Origin: Bacteroidales bacterium
GTDB lineage: Bacteria; Bacteroidota; Bacteroidia; Bacteroidales; Marinilabiliaceae
Assembly (NCBI GenBank): GCA_024401395.1
Contig: JAKSLD010000007.1
Location: 62,001 to 126,000, forward strand
Direction of reading: 5' to 3'
DNA length: 64,000 nucleotides
The notes below the pieces were generated by a model. The model was not told the DNA's origin. It saw only the letters and a program-made list of their open reading frames with translations, and ran no database searches. The translations under genes were made by a program, and so were the position numbers. This document shows positions 54,321-62,793 of the stretch, one piece after another; the first letter of the stretch is position 1, and every line of letters starts with the position of its first letter.

Positions 54321-54367
54321 AGAAAGCGAATCTAATGAAAGATTAATAATCAATATAATCAGATTGT

Positions 54368-55459
54368 ATGGAACTAGAGTTAGAATCTATTTTGCTCCCT
54401 GGTATAGAGGCTAAACGTCCTCTCGTAATCGCAGGTCCATGTTCAGCTGAGACTGAAGAACAGGTTATTAATACAGCTACTGAGCTCGCTCAGAATGGTA
54501 TCAAGATATTCCGCGCAGGTATTTGGAAGCCTCGTACTCGCCCAGGTGCTTTCGAGGGCGTAGGCGTAGAGGGCCTTCCTTGGCTCCAGCGCGTTAAGAA
54601 GGAGACTGGTATGTATGTAGGTTGCGAGGTCGCTACTGCTAAGCATTGCTACGAGGCTATCAAGTATGGCGTAGACATCCTCTGGATTGGCGCCCGTACC
54701 ACTGCTAACCCTTTCGCTGTTCAGGAGATTGCTGACGCTCTCCGTGGTACAGATATTCCTGTGTTGGTTAAGAACCCAGTGAACCCTGACCTTGAGTTGT
54801 GGATAGGTGCTTTTGAACGCCTCAACCGTGCTGGTATCAAGAAACTTGCTGCTATCCACCGTGGTTTCTCTCAGTACGAGAAGTCTCAGTTCCGTAACCA
54901 TCCTCAGTGGCAGATTCCTATCGAGCTCCACCGCCGTATTCCTAACCTCCCTATCATCACTGACCCTTCTCATATTACGGGTAACTGCGATCTTATAGCT
55001 GAGGTTTCTCAGCAGGCTATGGACCTCAACTTTGATGGCCTCATCATCGAGAGCCACGAGTGCCCAGCTCGCGCTTGGTCTGATGCTAAGCAGCAGGTAA
55101 CTCCAGCTCACCTCAAGATGATTCTCGATGGCATCGTCCTCCGTGACCATACTATCGGCGATAAGCCTCGTACAGAGATTGATGACCTCCGTGCAAAGAT
55201 TGATGAACTCGATGCTAAGCTTCTCCAGATATTCAGCGAACGTATGAAGGTTTCTGCTGCCATCGGTAAGTATAAGTACGAAAATAATATCACAGTCCTG
55301 CAGGCTCGTCGTTATGAGGAGATTCTTGAGACTCGCCGTAAGCAGGCTGAGGCTAATAACCTCAACTCTGATTTCGTAGTAAAGGTGTTCGAGGATATTC
55401 ACGAGGAGTCCGTTAATATCCAGAATAATATAATGAAGGAACTTTCGTCTAAGAAGTAA
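54368..55459 (+). CDS. DAHP synthase-chorismate mutase fusion
   Basis: A 363-residue bifunctional enzyme. Residues about 1-255 form a type I DAHP synthase of the KDOPS-like kind (VIAGPCSAETEEQV, FRAGIWKPRTRPGAFEG, GARTTANPFAVQEIAD, DPSHITGNCDLI). Residues about 275-355 form an AroQ-type chorismate mutase (DDLRAKIDELDAKLLQIFSE, VSAAIGKYK). It thus supplies both the entry step of the shikimate pathway and the branch step to prephenate. In homologues the mutase domain also mediates feedback inhibition by prephenate or chorismate. It is 14 nt upstream of tyrA. Confidence 0.95.
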   Translation: MELELESILLPGIEAKRPLVIAGPCSAETEEQVINTATELAQNGIKIFRAGIWKPRTRPGAFEGVGVEGLPWLQRVKKETGMYVGCEVATAKHCYEAIKYGVDILWIGARTTANPFAVQEIADALRGTDIPVLVKNPVNPDLELWIGAFERLNRAGIKKLAAIHRGFSQYEKSQFRNHPQWQIPIELHRRIPNLPIITDPSHITGNCDLIAEVSQQAMDLNFDGLIIESHECPARAWSDAKQQVTPAHLKMILDGIVLRDHTIGDKPRTEIDDLRAKIDELDAKLLQIFSERMKVSAAIGKYKYENNITVLQARRYEEILETRRKQAEANNLNSDFVVKVFEDIHEESVNIQNNIMKELSSKK

Positions 55460-55472
55460 TAATCTCAGTAAT

Positions 55473-56249
55473 ATGCGTATTTGTATCGTAGGTGCCGGCA
55501 AAATGGGTACCATATTGTCAGATTCTCTCTGTCTCCAACACGATGTAGCTGTGTATGACCGCGAGATTTCTCGTCTGCAATATGTCTTCAATACTCGTCG
55601 TTTGACTACAATGGAGGAAATCCGCGATTTCGATCCAGAGCTGCTCATCAACGCCGTTACTCTCAAATATACTATTCAGACATTTGAGGAGGTTCTCCCA
55701 TACTTGTCTCCTTCTTGTATGATCAGTGATATTGCGTCTGTAAAGACGGGCCTCAAGGATTTCTATGAGAAGTCGGGTCATCCTTTCGTGTCTACTCACC
55801 CTATGTTCGGCCCTACTTTCGCTAATCTTCGTGACCTTCGCAAGAATCACGCTATCATCATTCAAGAGGGCGACCATCTTGGTAAGGTCTTCTTTAAGGA
55901 TTTTTATGCAGGTCTTGGCTTGAACATACACGAGTACACTTTCCAGGGACATGATGAGACGACTGCCTATTCGCTCTCTATCCCATTCGTCTCTTCTATG
56001 GTATTCGCTGCTTGCATGAAGCCTCAGGATGCTCCTGGTACTACTTTTAGTAAGCATTTCGATACCGCAAAGGGTGTTCTCTCTGAGGATGATTTCCTCC
56101 TTACCGAGATTCTCTTTAATCCTTACACTCCTGAGCAGGTGGAGCGCATTCACGACCAATTGGGTCGCCTCGTGGAGATTATCAAGAAAAAGGATTCTGA
56201 GGCTATGCGTAACTACCTCAATGAACTTCGCGAGAATATCGCTAAGTAA
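55473..56249 (+). CDS. tyrA: Prephenate dehydrogenase
   Basis: A 258-residue NAD(P)-dependent prephenate dehydrogenase that makes hydroxyphenylpyruvate for Tyr. The Rossmann motif is IVGAGKMGTILSDSL at residues 4-18. The catalytic region contains SDIASVKTGL and STHPMFGPTF, and the C-terminal half is helical. It has no ACT domain. It closes the Phe/Tyr operon and is followed by a terminator. Confidence 0.93.
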   Translation: MRICIVGAGKMGTILSDSLCLQHDVAVYDREISRLQYVFNTRRLTTMEEIRDFDPELLINAVTLKYTIQTFEEVLPYLSPSCMISDIASVKTGLKDFYEKSGHPFVSTHPMFGPTFANLRDLRKNHAIIIQEGDHLGKVFFKDFYAGLGLNIHEYTFQGHDETTAYSLSIPFVSSMVFAACMKPQDAPGTTFSKHFDTAKGVLSEDDFLLTEILFNPYTPEQVERIHDQLGRLVEIIKKKDSEAMRNYLNELRENIAK

Positions 56250-56279
56250 GTACATTCCTTAAACTTAATACAAGAACAT

Positions 56280-56314
56280 CCGTAGTAGAATTGTTTCTAC
56301 TGCGGTTGTTTTTT
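56280..56314 (+). terminator. Terminator after tyrA
   Basis: An 11-bp stem with one mismatch (CCGTAGTAGAA at 56280-56290, TTCTACTGCGG at 56295-56305), a 4-nt loop and TTGTTTTTT. It ends about 16 nt before the aat start codon, so aat should need its own promoter or read-through. Confidence 0.78.
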
Positions 56315-56329
56315 CAAATAGAAGCCATT

Positions 56330-56992
56330 ATGGTATATATGCTGGATAATGACGAGTTTCGGTTCCCAGATCCGACAAAGATTCCTGAGGATAAGCGTGA
56401 GGAGTCGGGTATGATAGCCATCGGTGGCGACCTCCACCCGAAACGTCTCCTTAATGCTTATGTAAATGGTATCTTCCCTTGGACTGATATCAAGTCGGAG
56501 TATCTCCATTGGTATTGCCCGATGCAGCGCTTCGTCATTTTCCCCGATGAGATTCATGTATCCCACTCTATGCGCAACCTCTTTAACAAGGGGTTGTATC
56601 GTGTTACTATCGATACCGATTTTTCAGGCGTCATACATAATTGCTCTGCTCCTCGCATCCATGAGGAGGGCGCATGGCTCGGCGATGATATGATTAACGC
56701 CTACACTAAATTGCACGAATTGGGGTATGCCCATAGTGTCGAAGTATGGGATAAGGACCATAACCTGGTAGGCGGACTCTATGGCCTGTGGATTAAGCAG
56801 TGTTTCATAGGTGAGAGTATGTTCTCTATCGTTCCTAGCGGTTCTAAAGTTGCTCTCACTTGCCTCGCTTGGCATATGCAGAAGATTGGCGGTAAGTTCA
56901 TCGATTGCCAGATGGAAACTCCGCATCTCAAGTCTATGGGCGGTAGGTATATATCATATGCTGACTATATGGATTTGATGCATTCCAATTAA
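56330..56992 (+). CDS. aat: Leucyl/phenylalanyl-tRNA-protein transferase
   Basis: A 220-residue enzyme that adds Leu or Phe to N-terminal Arg/Lys of proteins, marking them for ClpAP through the N-degron pathway. Family blocks are FRFPDPTKIPEDKREESGMI, GIFPWTD, WYCPMQRFVIFPDEIHVSHS, GAWLGDDMINAYTKLHELG, HSVEVWD and GGLYG. The start at 56330 (MVYMLDNDEF) is used because upstream codons lie inside the tyrA terminator. Confidence 0.94.
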   Translation: MVYMLDNDEFRFPDPTKIPEDKREESGMIAIGGDLHPKRLLNAYVNGIFPWTDIKSEYLHWYCPMQRFVIFPDEIHVSHSMRNLFNKGLYRVTIDTDFSGVIHNCSAPRIHEEGAWLGDDMINAYTKLHELGYAHSVEVWDKDHNLVGGLYGLWIKQCFIGESMFSIVPSGSKVALTCLAWHMQKIGGKFIDCQMETPHLKSMGGRYISYADYMDLMHSN

Positions 56993-57075
56993 AAATACTT
57001 CTAAAAAATCTTAATTGCCACAACTTTTGCGCACTCTCTCCGTAATTATAGTCAACAACACTATTTTACAAGAGA

Positions 57076-57534
57076 ATGAAATTAGCAGAAGCATTAAGCC
57101 TTAGAGCAGATATCCAAAAACGCATCGACCAAATGCAAGGTCGATTAGAGCAGTCTGTCAAGGTTCAGGAAGGAGATGTCCCTGCAGAGGACCCTCAAGA
57201 GTTGTTCGCTGAATTGAATAATCTTGTAAAACAGCTGGAAGATTTGATTTTTAGAATCAACGTAACCAACACTAATACTATCCTTCCATGTGGTGAATCA
57301 CTGACACTTATGATGGCTCGACGCGAAGTCCTGACCAAGAAGGTGGCTATCCTTCGTTCAGCACTCAACAATGCGTTGCAGCTCAACGATCGATTCTCTC
57401 GTACCGAAATCAAGATGGTACGTACAGTAGACATTCCGACCCTCCGTAAACAGTGTGATACACTCTCTGAGGAGTTGCGTCTATTGGAAGTAGAGATTCA
57501 GTCAGCTAATTGGACTACAGATATCTGTGATTAA
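57076..57534 (+). CDS. DIP1984 family protein
   Basis: A 152-residue cytoplasmic, mostly helical protein of the DIP1984 family: KLAEALSLRADIQKRIDQMQ, then LNNLVKQLEDLIFRINVTNT, and LMMARREVLTKKVAILRSA. Coiled-coil stretches flank a short central loop (NTNTILPCGESLT). The function is unknown. It begins after a 75-nt spacer from aat. Confidence 0.88.
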   Translation: MKLAEALSLRADIQKRIDQMQGRLEQSVKVQEGDVPAEDPQELFAELNNLVKQLEDLIFRINVTNTNTILPCGESLTLMMARREVLTKKVAILRSALNNALQLNDRFSRTEIKMVRTVDIPTLRKQCDTLSEELRLLEVEIQSANWTTDICD

Positions 57535-57777
57535 AGCATTAAGGGTAACTTGTTCTGGGCGTATACAACCGCATCCTAAGGCGGTTTCTTGGGAAAAAAA
57601 TTATGTTGGGTTCGAACGGGTCATTGAACAAACCTCATTTTTCAGACCAGCACATCGCAACGTTCACATCCGTACAGAGTATACCGTACTACCGTGTATA
57701 GACAGAATAAGTGAGGGCGGGCAGTGGGTTTAATATTGATATTTCTTCAAACTGAATGTAATAACTAGATGTGTGTG
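57535..57777 (+). other. Unassigned transcribed-looking spacer
   Basis: No convincing gene is present. It contains a CCGC-GCGG hairpin (57569-57584), a GGGTTCGAAC element (57609-57618) and a TATAC/GTATA hairpin (57678-57700), and it runs into a terminator. A structured RNA or a long 3' UTR is possible; I recognise no known RNA family. Confidence 0.3.
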
Positions 57778-57778
57778 A

Positions 57779-57806
57779 AAAAGCGTGGCAGAGATGTCAC
57801 GCTTTT
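57779..57806. terminator. Bidirectional terminator
   Basis: AAAAGCGTG (57779-57787) pairs with CACGCTTTT (57798-57806). A and T runs flank it on both sides, between the DIP1984 gene and the convergent cysteine-cluster gene. Confidence 0.8.
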
Positions 57807-57807
57807 C

Positions 57808-58050
57808 TTATTCTTCTAGCGAAGATAGTATTCTCATTGCATCTTCTCTTGTCTCTCCACAGAACATAGGCTCTGCTTGAAATCCTCCGCATACCTTAGG
57901 CCTGTCGGGAGAATCGAATATCGCACACAGATTGTCCTCCGTAAGGTTTATGCACCTGACTCCTGCAGGTTTCCCATTGGGCATGCCGGGTATTGGTGAT
58001 GATATGGATGGGGCTATGCAGCACGCGCCACACCCCATTCGGCAAGGCAT
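57808..58050 (-). CDS. YkgJ-like cysteine-cluster protein
   Basis: A protein of about 80 residues with the zinc/iron-chelating cysteine-cluster pattern: CRMGCGACC, then [19 protein letters not shown] and [15 protein letters not shown], then a last Cys in MFCGET. The start at 58050 ([11 protein letters not shown]) matches the usual beginning of the family. ATGs at 58074 and 58098 would overlap the upstream gene by 11 and 35 nt. The metal ligand role is assumed from the family; the function is unknown. It is the last gene of a minus-strand cluster beginning at 61407. Confidence 0.85.
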   Translation of the reverse strand: MPCRMGCGACCIAPSISSPIPGMPNGKPAGVRCINLTEDNLCAIFDSPDRPKVCGGFQAEPMFCGETREDAMRILSSLEE

Positions 58051-58063
58051 AAATTGATTGCTA

Positions 58064-59524
58064 TTAGTACACATGAGCTCTTTGTTGGGGTTTGTCATAG
58101 AAATGCATCAATTCTCCTTTGTCAAATTCCATACGATTCACCTCAAATTCTGGACAGTTATACGACCTCAGGTCGTGGTCTTCTGTCTTTCTCGCATTTC
58201 GCTGTGGCAGTAAGAAGGGCTTACTCACATTCCCCTCTTCGTCAATATGGAATATGCAGAGCCTGGTGTGTAGCCCGTCTGTTCTTCTCGTCGCTACTAC
58301 AGCCCAACGCGAGTTGGTCGACCAGTTGTGATATGCTTCTGCGTATGGAGAATTTGCCTTGTCAAGAGAGTATATGGAGTCTTTCTGTATGTCATACATC
58401 CAAAGGTCTGATGCCGGATGCCAGATGGGGAAATTTCCATATTTCAATGATGACAGCATCACAAATCTTCCGTCTGGTGATGGTCTGGGGACAGACAGAC
58501 TGAGACCTCGATCCCTCATATCGGCTAATATATCTATCTGACGACCCACTTCACCCTTCTCCGCGTCAAATGCTACTCTGCAAAGCATATATCGTAGGGA
58601 GTCTTGCTTCTCTGGTACAGGCAGTGAATCTGCATGTACGTAATAGAGCCACTTGCCGCATGGCGAGAAGGCAGGGAAATTCTCAAAGTGCTTTGTATGT
58701 ATGTGGGGAGCCGACAATATGCTGTCTGTCTCTGTGTCGAATACCTGAATGTCAGATGCTCCGTCAAATACGTCTATTCTGTCGTTAGCTCCTGCATGGA
58801 ATAGCTGCCTGGTGGTGTTTGTAGAGAAGGCTATGTACCTTCCGTCCGGATGCCAATAGGCGTATGCAAAGGCATTGATATTATAGCATGTCTTTGTGTC
58901 GTAGTTCTTCTGCTTGCCTTTCTTCTTGATTATCGTTCCTCCTCGCTGCCCTCTAACATGAAGTACCATGTCTTTACTGTCGCCTTTCCTCGTAGCATGG
59001 CAGTTCATACACGAATATTGTAGCTCGTTGCAGTCTGTTACTGTATATTCTTCAAATGTCTGTAAGTCTCTCTGATATATTCCCACAGCGCTGAATGTCT
59101 CAAAGGCTGGTGCTATCCGTCGGTATGTGACATATTGGTCTATGGAATCCTCTGATACGTATATCTTGAACTTGCTATACGCTTTCCATTTTCCTCCCTT
59201 GTCGCATGTGTATACATTGACGTCGAGTTCTTCTCCTTTTGACTTGTTTATTACCTCATGCCACTGGTTGACATCCCAATGTGTATCTCTGCCATTCCAT
59301 TGACCGCGTATTTCAGCCTTGGCATTTGATATCTCTACGTCTATCGACTCTACGTCGTCTTCTTCTACCGTGAAATCTAATGGCGCAATGTTCACAGGAA
59401 TAGTCACTCCGATATAGTCGGGAAATATCGCAGGCATTTTATCGGCATTGCTGTATTTGTTCCCCACTTTCGGCGCTCCGCAACCGACAAGTAATAATAT
59501 GCTGAATATCAATAAATACTTCAT
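58064..59524 (-). CDS. TolB-like propeller lipoprotein with a CxxCH motif
   Basis: A 486-residue lipoprotein (lipobox LVGC, Cys about residue 15). An N-terminal beta domain (about 25-150) is followed by one c-type heme motif, CMNCH (Cys172, Cys175, His176). A PD40/TolB-like beta-propeller follows, with [34 protein letters not shown] and [15 protein letters not shown]. It is co-transcribed with the DUF6057 gene 11 nt upstream, a pairing I believe recurs in Bacteroidetes. Whether heme is attached is not shown; no cytochrome c maturation gene is in the window. Confidence 0.82.
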   Translation of the reverse strand: MKYLLIFSILLLVGCGAPKVGNKYSNADKMPAIFPDYIGVTIPVNIAPLDFTVEEDDVESIDVEISNAKAEIRGQWNGRDTHWDVNQWHEVINKSKGEELDVNVYTCDKGGKWKAYSKFKIYVSEDSIDQYVTYRRIAPAFETFSAVGIYQRDLQTFEEYTVTDCNELQYSCMNCHATRKGDSKDMVLHVRGQRGGTIIKKKGKQKNYDTKTCYNINAFAYAYWHPDGRYIAFSTNTTRQLFHAGANDRIDVFDGASDIQVFDTETDSILSAPHIHTKHFENFPAFSPCGKWLYYVHADSLPVPEKQDSLRYMLCRVAFDAEKGEVGRQIDILADMRDRGLSLSVPRPSPDGRFVMLSSLKYGNFPIWHPASDLWMYDIQKDSIYSLDKANSPYAEAYHNWSTNSRWAVVATRRTDGLHTRLCIFHIDEEGNVSKPFLLPQRNARKTEDHDLRSYNCPEFEVNRMEFDKGELMHFYDKPQQRAHVY

Positions 59525-59535
59525 ATCCTCACTCT

Positions 59536-61074
59536 TTATCTTACCTGTTCATCGTCTTGGATTACTCGTTTCTCGTTCTGTGCCATCTGCATCCACACGA
59601 CGTAGTAGTCTCTTGCCAACCTGTTTTCTGCATTCTGCATACCTAGATGTTTTATGGCTTCTTCAGGGTGAAACTTATATTTGTTGAATATGAAGTCTCC
59701 CTCATATCTCACTCTTCTCATATATCCATACTCTGGATGCTGGTCTATCGTCTCTGGCTTCTCAATCATCGCCAGCATCTTTTCTGCCTTTTTCTTGTAA
59801 AACCAACTATCGAGTAGTATATGGCAGTATTTCTTGCAGACTACATAGTCGCCGTTGATGAGGTTTATTTCTGCCATTCTTTCTAGTGCCCTTCCTGATT
59901 TCTCAAAGTCGGTATTGGCTTCCATAGCTTCCATAGTGTACCTCAGTCCGGTATTCATATTGCCCATTCTGTACCATACTTCTGCCAAAGGAATAGCTGT
60001 GATGCAGTCTCTCTTCCAGTCGTTGAGCAGTCCTCTGGTTCCCAGTTGAGGAAATTGTCCTACTCTGTTTATCAGTTGCCCTTCCATCCCGAGTGCGAGG
60101 TTGGTATATACTAATGCCAACTGACTCTTTGGTCCTTTTTCGGCAGTCTTGATAACCTTATCCCAACGTCCGCATCTAACCCAATAGTCCATCTGCTTGA
60201 ATTGCTCTGATTGTGATGCCCCGATGTAGTTCAATGCCACTATCCCTCCGCATACGATGAATCCTATGCTCCAGCCCCATAATGCCTCTATCTTTGACCT
60301 GTACCTCTCAGTGTAGTGGGCTTCTATCAATATTACTATCGGAATTGCGAGACAACCATACATTACAAGGGGTATCTCAGCTGAATATCTGATATAGTCT
60401 ACGCCCCAGATCATAGTGTGAAGACGATAGGGCAACAACCTGAAAGATAAAAAAATTACGATGAACAGCAATGCTGCCGCTATGCAGCAGGTAACCATAC
60501 GCCTGTCATTCTTACGCTTGAATATCACGTCTCCTATGCTCAAAAGTAGATATACCATAGAGGCTGGACCAATCAGCCAATAGCCGATTATGGTTCCTGT
60601 GAACAAGAATATCGAGTATCCCCATTTCCCTTTGAATAGGGTATTGCATAGGAACAGACTTTGCGCAAGGGTTATAGCAACGACGAACGACATCTGGGCA
60701 TACTCGTTGAAGAGAAATATCAGTAGCAATGTCGGCAGTGCTAATGCTCTCACACTGCATATCCTGCCTGTGAAATATTCTATGACTTTCGCCGATGAAA
60801 GTAATGTCGCAATGAAAAGAAGTGCTACGACTATGGCTCCTGTAAGTCTGGCGTAGCAGAATTGCGTGATAAACCGTCCAATGAAATCAGATAGTCCGCC
60901 TGGCCTGCTGAACAGTCCTCCTATATAGTCGTCCGTATATAGAAGTAGTTGATATTGTTCTAGGAATTGTAAGTGTCCGAAGAAGTATACGTAGAAGTAT
61001 ATGAATAAAATAATCCAAGACACTAGCGCGATCGCCAGTGTCTTGTCTATCTTTTTTGCCAGCTCTTTTATCAT
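59536..61074 (-). CDS. DUF6057 family membrane protein
   Basis: A 512-residue integral membrane protein. About ten hydrophobic helices occupy residues 13-290 (from LAIALVSWIILFIYFYVYFF to WSIGFIVCGGIVALNYIG). A soluble C-terminal half follows with TPR-like helices (LALVYTNLALGMEGQLINRV, then NLINGDYVVCKKYCHILLDS). This is the layout of DUF6057. The family function is unknown. Its coding sequence carries, in antisense, a headed 11-nt repeat element at 60446-60487, in a membrane helix (LLFIVIFLSFRLL). Confidence 0.82.
   Translation of the reverse strand: MIKELAKKIDKTLAIALVSWIILFIYFYVYFFGHLQFLEQYQLLLYTDDYIGGLFSRPGGLSDFIGRFITQFCYARLTGAIVVALLFIATLLSSAKVIEYFTGRICSVRALALPTLLLIFLFNEYAQMSFVVAITLAQSLFLCNTLFKGKWGYSIFLFTGTIIGYWLIGPASMVYLLLSIGDVIFKRKNDRRMVTCCIAAALLFIVIFLSFRLLPYRLHTMIWGVDYIRYSAEIPLVMYGCLAIPIVILIEAHYTERYRSKIEALWGWSIGFIVCGGIVALNYIGASQSEQFKQMDYWVRCGRWDKVIKTAEKGPKSQLALVYTNLALGMEGQLINRVGQFPQLGTRGLLNDWKRDCITAIPLAEVWYRMGNMNTGLRYTMEAMEANTDFEKSGRALERMAEINLINGDYVVCKKYCHILLDSWFYKKKAEKMLAMIEKPETIDQHPEYGYMRRVRYEGDFIFNKYKFHPEEAIKHLGMQNAENRLARDYYVVWMQMAQNEKRVIQDDEQVR
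60446..60487 (+). repeat. Headed 11-nt repeat element inside the DUF6057 gene, antisense
   Basis: The head GATAAAAAAATTACGATGAA (60446-60465) is followed by CAGCAATGCTG and CCGCTATGCAG in 11-nt phase. The head shares AAAAAATTACGATGAACA with the array at 38989, though this gene runs the other way. Confidence 0.5.
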
Positions 61075-61083
61075 AGCTCTGCC

Positions 61084-61407
61084 TTATTTCACGAATTGCT
61101 CCACAAGGTCGTCTGCTGTCTGCACACAAACTGCACAAGGTGTCTTTGTCAGAGTCTTGATCCCTCTGCAGGTCGTATCGCCGCATTTCTCTGCGAAAAG
61201 TTTTTCTATCTCGTCAGCATGGGCAGGACAGGCTTCCTTGGCAGCAAATAGAGCTCCGCACAGGCCGCCTGGTGCGCAGCCACCAACGTATGGGGCGTAT
61301 GTCGCAACAATATTCTTGTCTGCGTATAGCTCTTTCCATTTGTTTGCTACCGCTTGTGCACAGTTATGCTTGTATGCCGGATGTCTGAATGTATCTATTG
61401 CTTTCAT
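61084..61407 (-). CDS. C_GCAxxG_C_C family redox protein
   Basis: A 107-residue Cys-rich protein with NCAQAVANKW, VGGCAPGGLCGALFAAKEAC, EKCGDTTCRGI and TPCAVCVQTADDLVEQF, which is the pattern of the C_GCAxxG_C_C family. The start at 61407 (MKAIDTFRHP) is the natural one. It lies 9 nt upstream of the DUF6057 gene and within 100 nt of a histidine phosphatase gene. A redox role is inferred from the cysteine pairs; the family is not characterised biochemically. Confidence 0.85.
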   Translation of the reverse strand: MKAIDTFRHPAYKHNCAQAVANKWKELYADKNIVATYAPYVGGCAPGGLCGALFAAKEACPAHADEIEKLFAEKCGDTTCRGIKTLTKTPCAVCVQTADDLVEQFVK

Positions 61408-61438
61408 CTTAATGTAATTATTCGCATCACAAAGGTAA

Positions 61439-62767
61439 CTAATAATTACTATCCTCAATGCGTTTGAGCCAGTATGCCTTCACCTCATTCCATTTGTAGT
61501 ATGGACCGTCACCGATAGGTAGCTTAGCTTCTGTCTCGTTTTGTAGTATTTTTACCAGTATGTCGGCTTTAGCATCTTTTGCATTCTTGTAGAATATTAT
61601 CTGAACATTACCTGCCATAGGGACATATTCGCACGCACTCCATGTATTATGCAGTGTAGCTAGTTCTTCTATCTCAGTACCTGCACCATTGATATTCAAT
61701 ATACTGAGCAATGGCATAAGGGCCGAGTCGTGCCCGAATCGTAGGTTTGCCTTGACATTGCTTTCGCCATTCAATACAGCCTCAGCCTCCTCTATAATCT
61801 TTGCCGCAAGGTTGGCCGCACAATGGGTGTTCTTTACACCTCCTAGTTGTGGCACGCAGGCAAATGTACTGTACCAGTAGAAGTTGCCCGATTTATACGA
61901 GTTGAGCATTTCTTCTGGCGTCAATAATGTACGTAACTGGTCTACACCTTCTAGTTCTACGCCTTGAAGGGTAGATGTGGCGTTGTATAGCGCCTGCTCT
62001 ACACGCATCAGGTTGAATCTCTTTCCTGCTGCCTCCACGTCTTTGAAAAGTCGCTTGCATGCCAGATCTGCCTTGCCGAACCCCATGTAGAATTCCATGC
62101 TTGCTTTCTTCCACTCGTCGGTCTTGACCATTGGTCTGTTGCCATCTTGTTCGTTCATCATGTAGTATTGGAAGCACTGACCAGCATCGTTGTTTATCGT
62201 GAGGTCGGGGTATTTGGCGCGAAGCTCCTGACAGAATGCGTCCATACTCAGCAGACAGCGAGGTACAACGGTCGACTTAGCATCTATCACAGCCCCCTTT
62301 CCTTTGAATATCTCAGGGAAGTTGGCCATCATGCGCTTTGCTATGCCCTGATGTTGCTTCCGACCCGCTGGAGTGAGGTCTCCAGCTCTACCTTCTGCGT
62401 CTTTGCACAGCAGAGCCATATCCTTCTCTATCTGAAGGCCTAACTCGTTAAGGTAGCCCTCGTTCTTCGCTGTGTCAAGCGTAGCAGCCCACCACGAGTA
62501 GTCGCGCTGACTATAATGGTATCTTGATCCGTGACGGCCATAGTGACTTATGTAGAATGGCGTATATCCTTTAGGAGCCTTAGTGAGGGTAGGGTAATCG
62601 TATTTCCCCGTCTTTATCTCATTGAAAATCTTGACAGATGTATCGTAATAGATATAATTAGATGTCGAAATAGCAGGATACTTATCCAAGGTCTCCTTAC
62701 TCATCTTGGTCTGTGCTGTGCAATATAGTGTAGCACCAGCCAATAATAACGTGAATATTGCTTTCAT
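61439..62767 (-). CDS. Histidine-type phosphatase, MINPP/phytase-like
   Basis: A 442-residue exported protein (signal peptide to about residue 19, LYCTAQ) of the histidine acid phosphatase superfamily, clade 2. The catalytic motif is SHYGRHGSRYHYS (His79) and the proton-donor motif is FGHDSALMPLL. Relatives in gut Bacteroidetes are multiple inositol-polyphosphate phosphatases that degrade phytate. The substrate is inferred. A perfect promoter lies 27 nt upstream. It may be co-transcribed with the redox genes downstream. Confidence 0.9.
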   Translation of the reverse strand: MKAIFTLLLAGATLYCTAQTKMSKETLDKYPAISTSNYIYYDTSVKIFNEIKTGKYDYPTLTKAPKGYTPFYISHYGRHGSRYHYSQRDYSWWAATLDTAKNEGYLNELGLQIEKDMALLCKDAEGRAGDLTPAGRKQHQGIAKRMMANFPEIFKGKGAVIDAKSTVVPRCLLSMDAFCQELRAKYPDLTINNDAGQCFQYYMMNEQDGNRPMVKTDEWKKASMEFYMGFGKADLACKRLFKDVEAAGKRFNLMRVEQALYNATSTLQGVELEGVDQLRTLLTPEEMLNSYKSGNFYWYSTFACVPQLGGVKNTHCAANLAAKIIEEAEAVLNGESNVKANLRFGHDSALMPLLSILNINGAGTEIEELATLHNTWSACEYVPMAGNVQIIFYKNAKDAKADILVKILQNETEAKLPIGDGPYYKWNEVKAYWLKRIEDSNY

Positions 62768-62793
62768 GATAGTAATGATTGTTGTTTATCCTT

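Noticed and set aside
54443-55666. A 407-codon minus-strand frame across the DAHP synthase-chorismate mutase and tyrA genes
   Set aside because: It crosses the boundary of two well-supported genes on the other strand and has no motifs.
57604-57625. A GGGTTCGAAC element resembling a tRNA T-arm
   Set aside because: The position after the T-loop is G instead of the invariant C61, and no acceptor, D or anticodon arms can be drawn around it.
57527-57733. A GTG-started 68-codon frame after the DIP1984 gene
   Set aside because: It overlaps the upstream gene, has no start signal, and its composition does not look like a protein. The region was left as an unassigned spacer.
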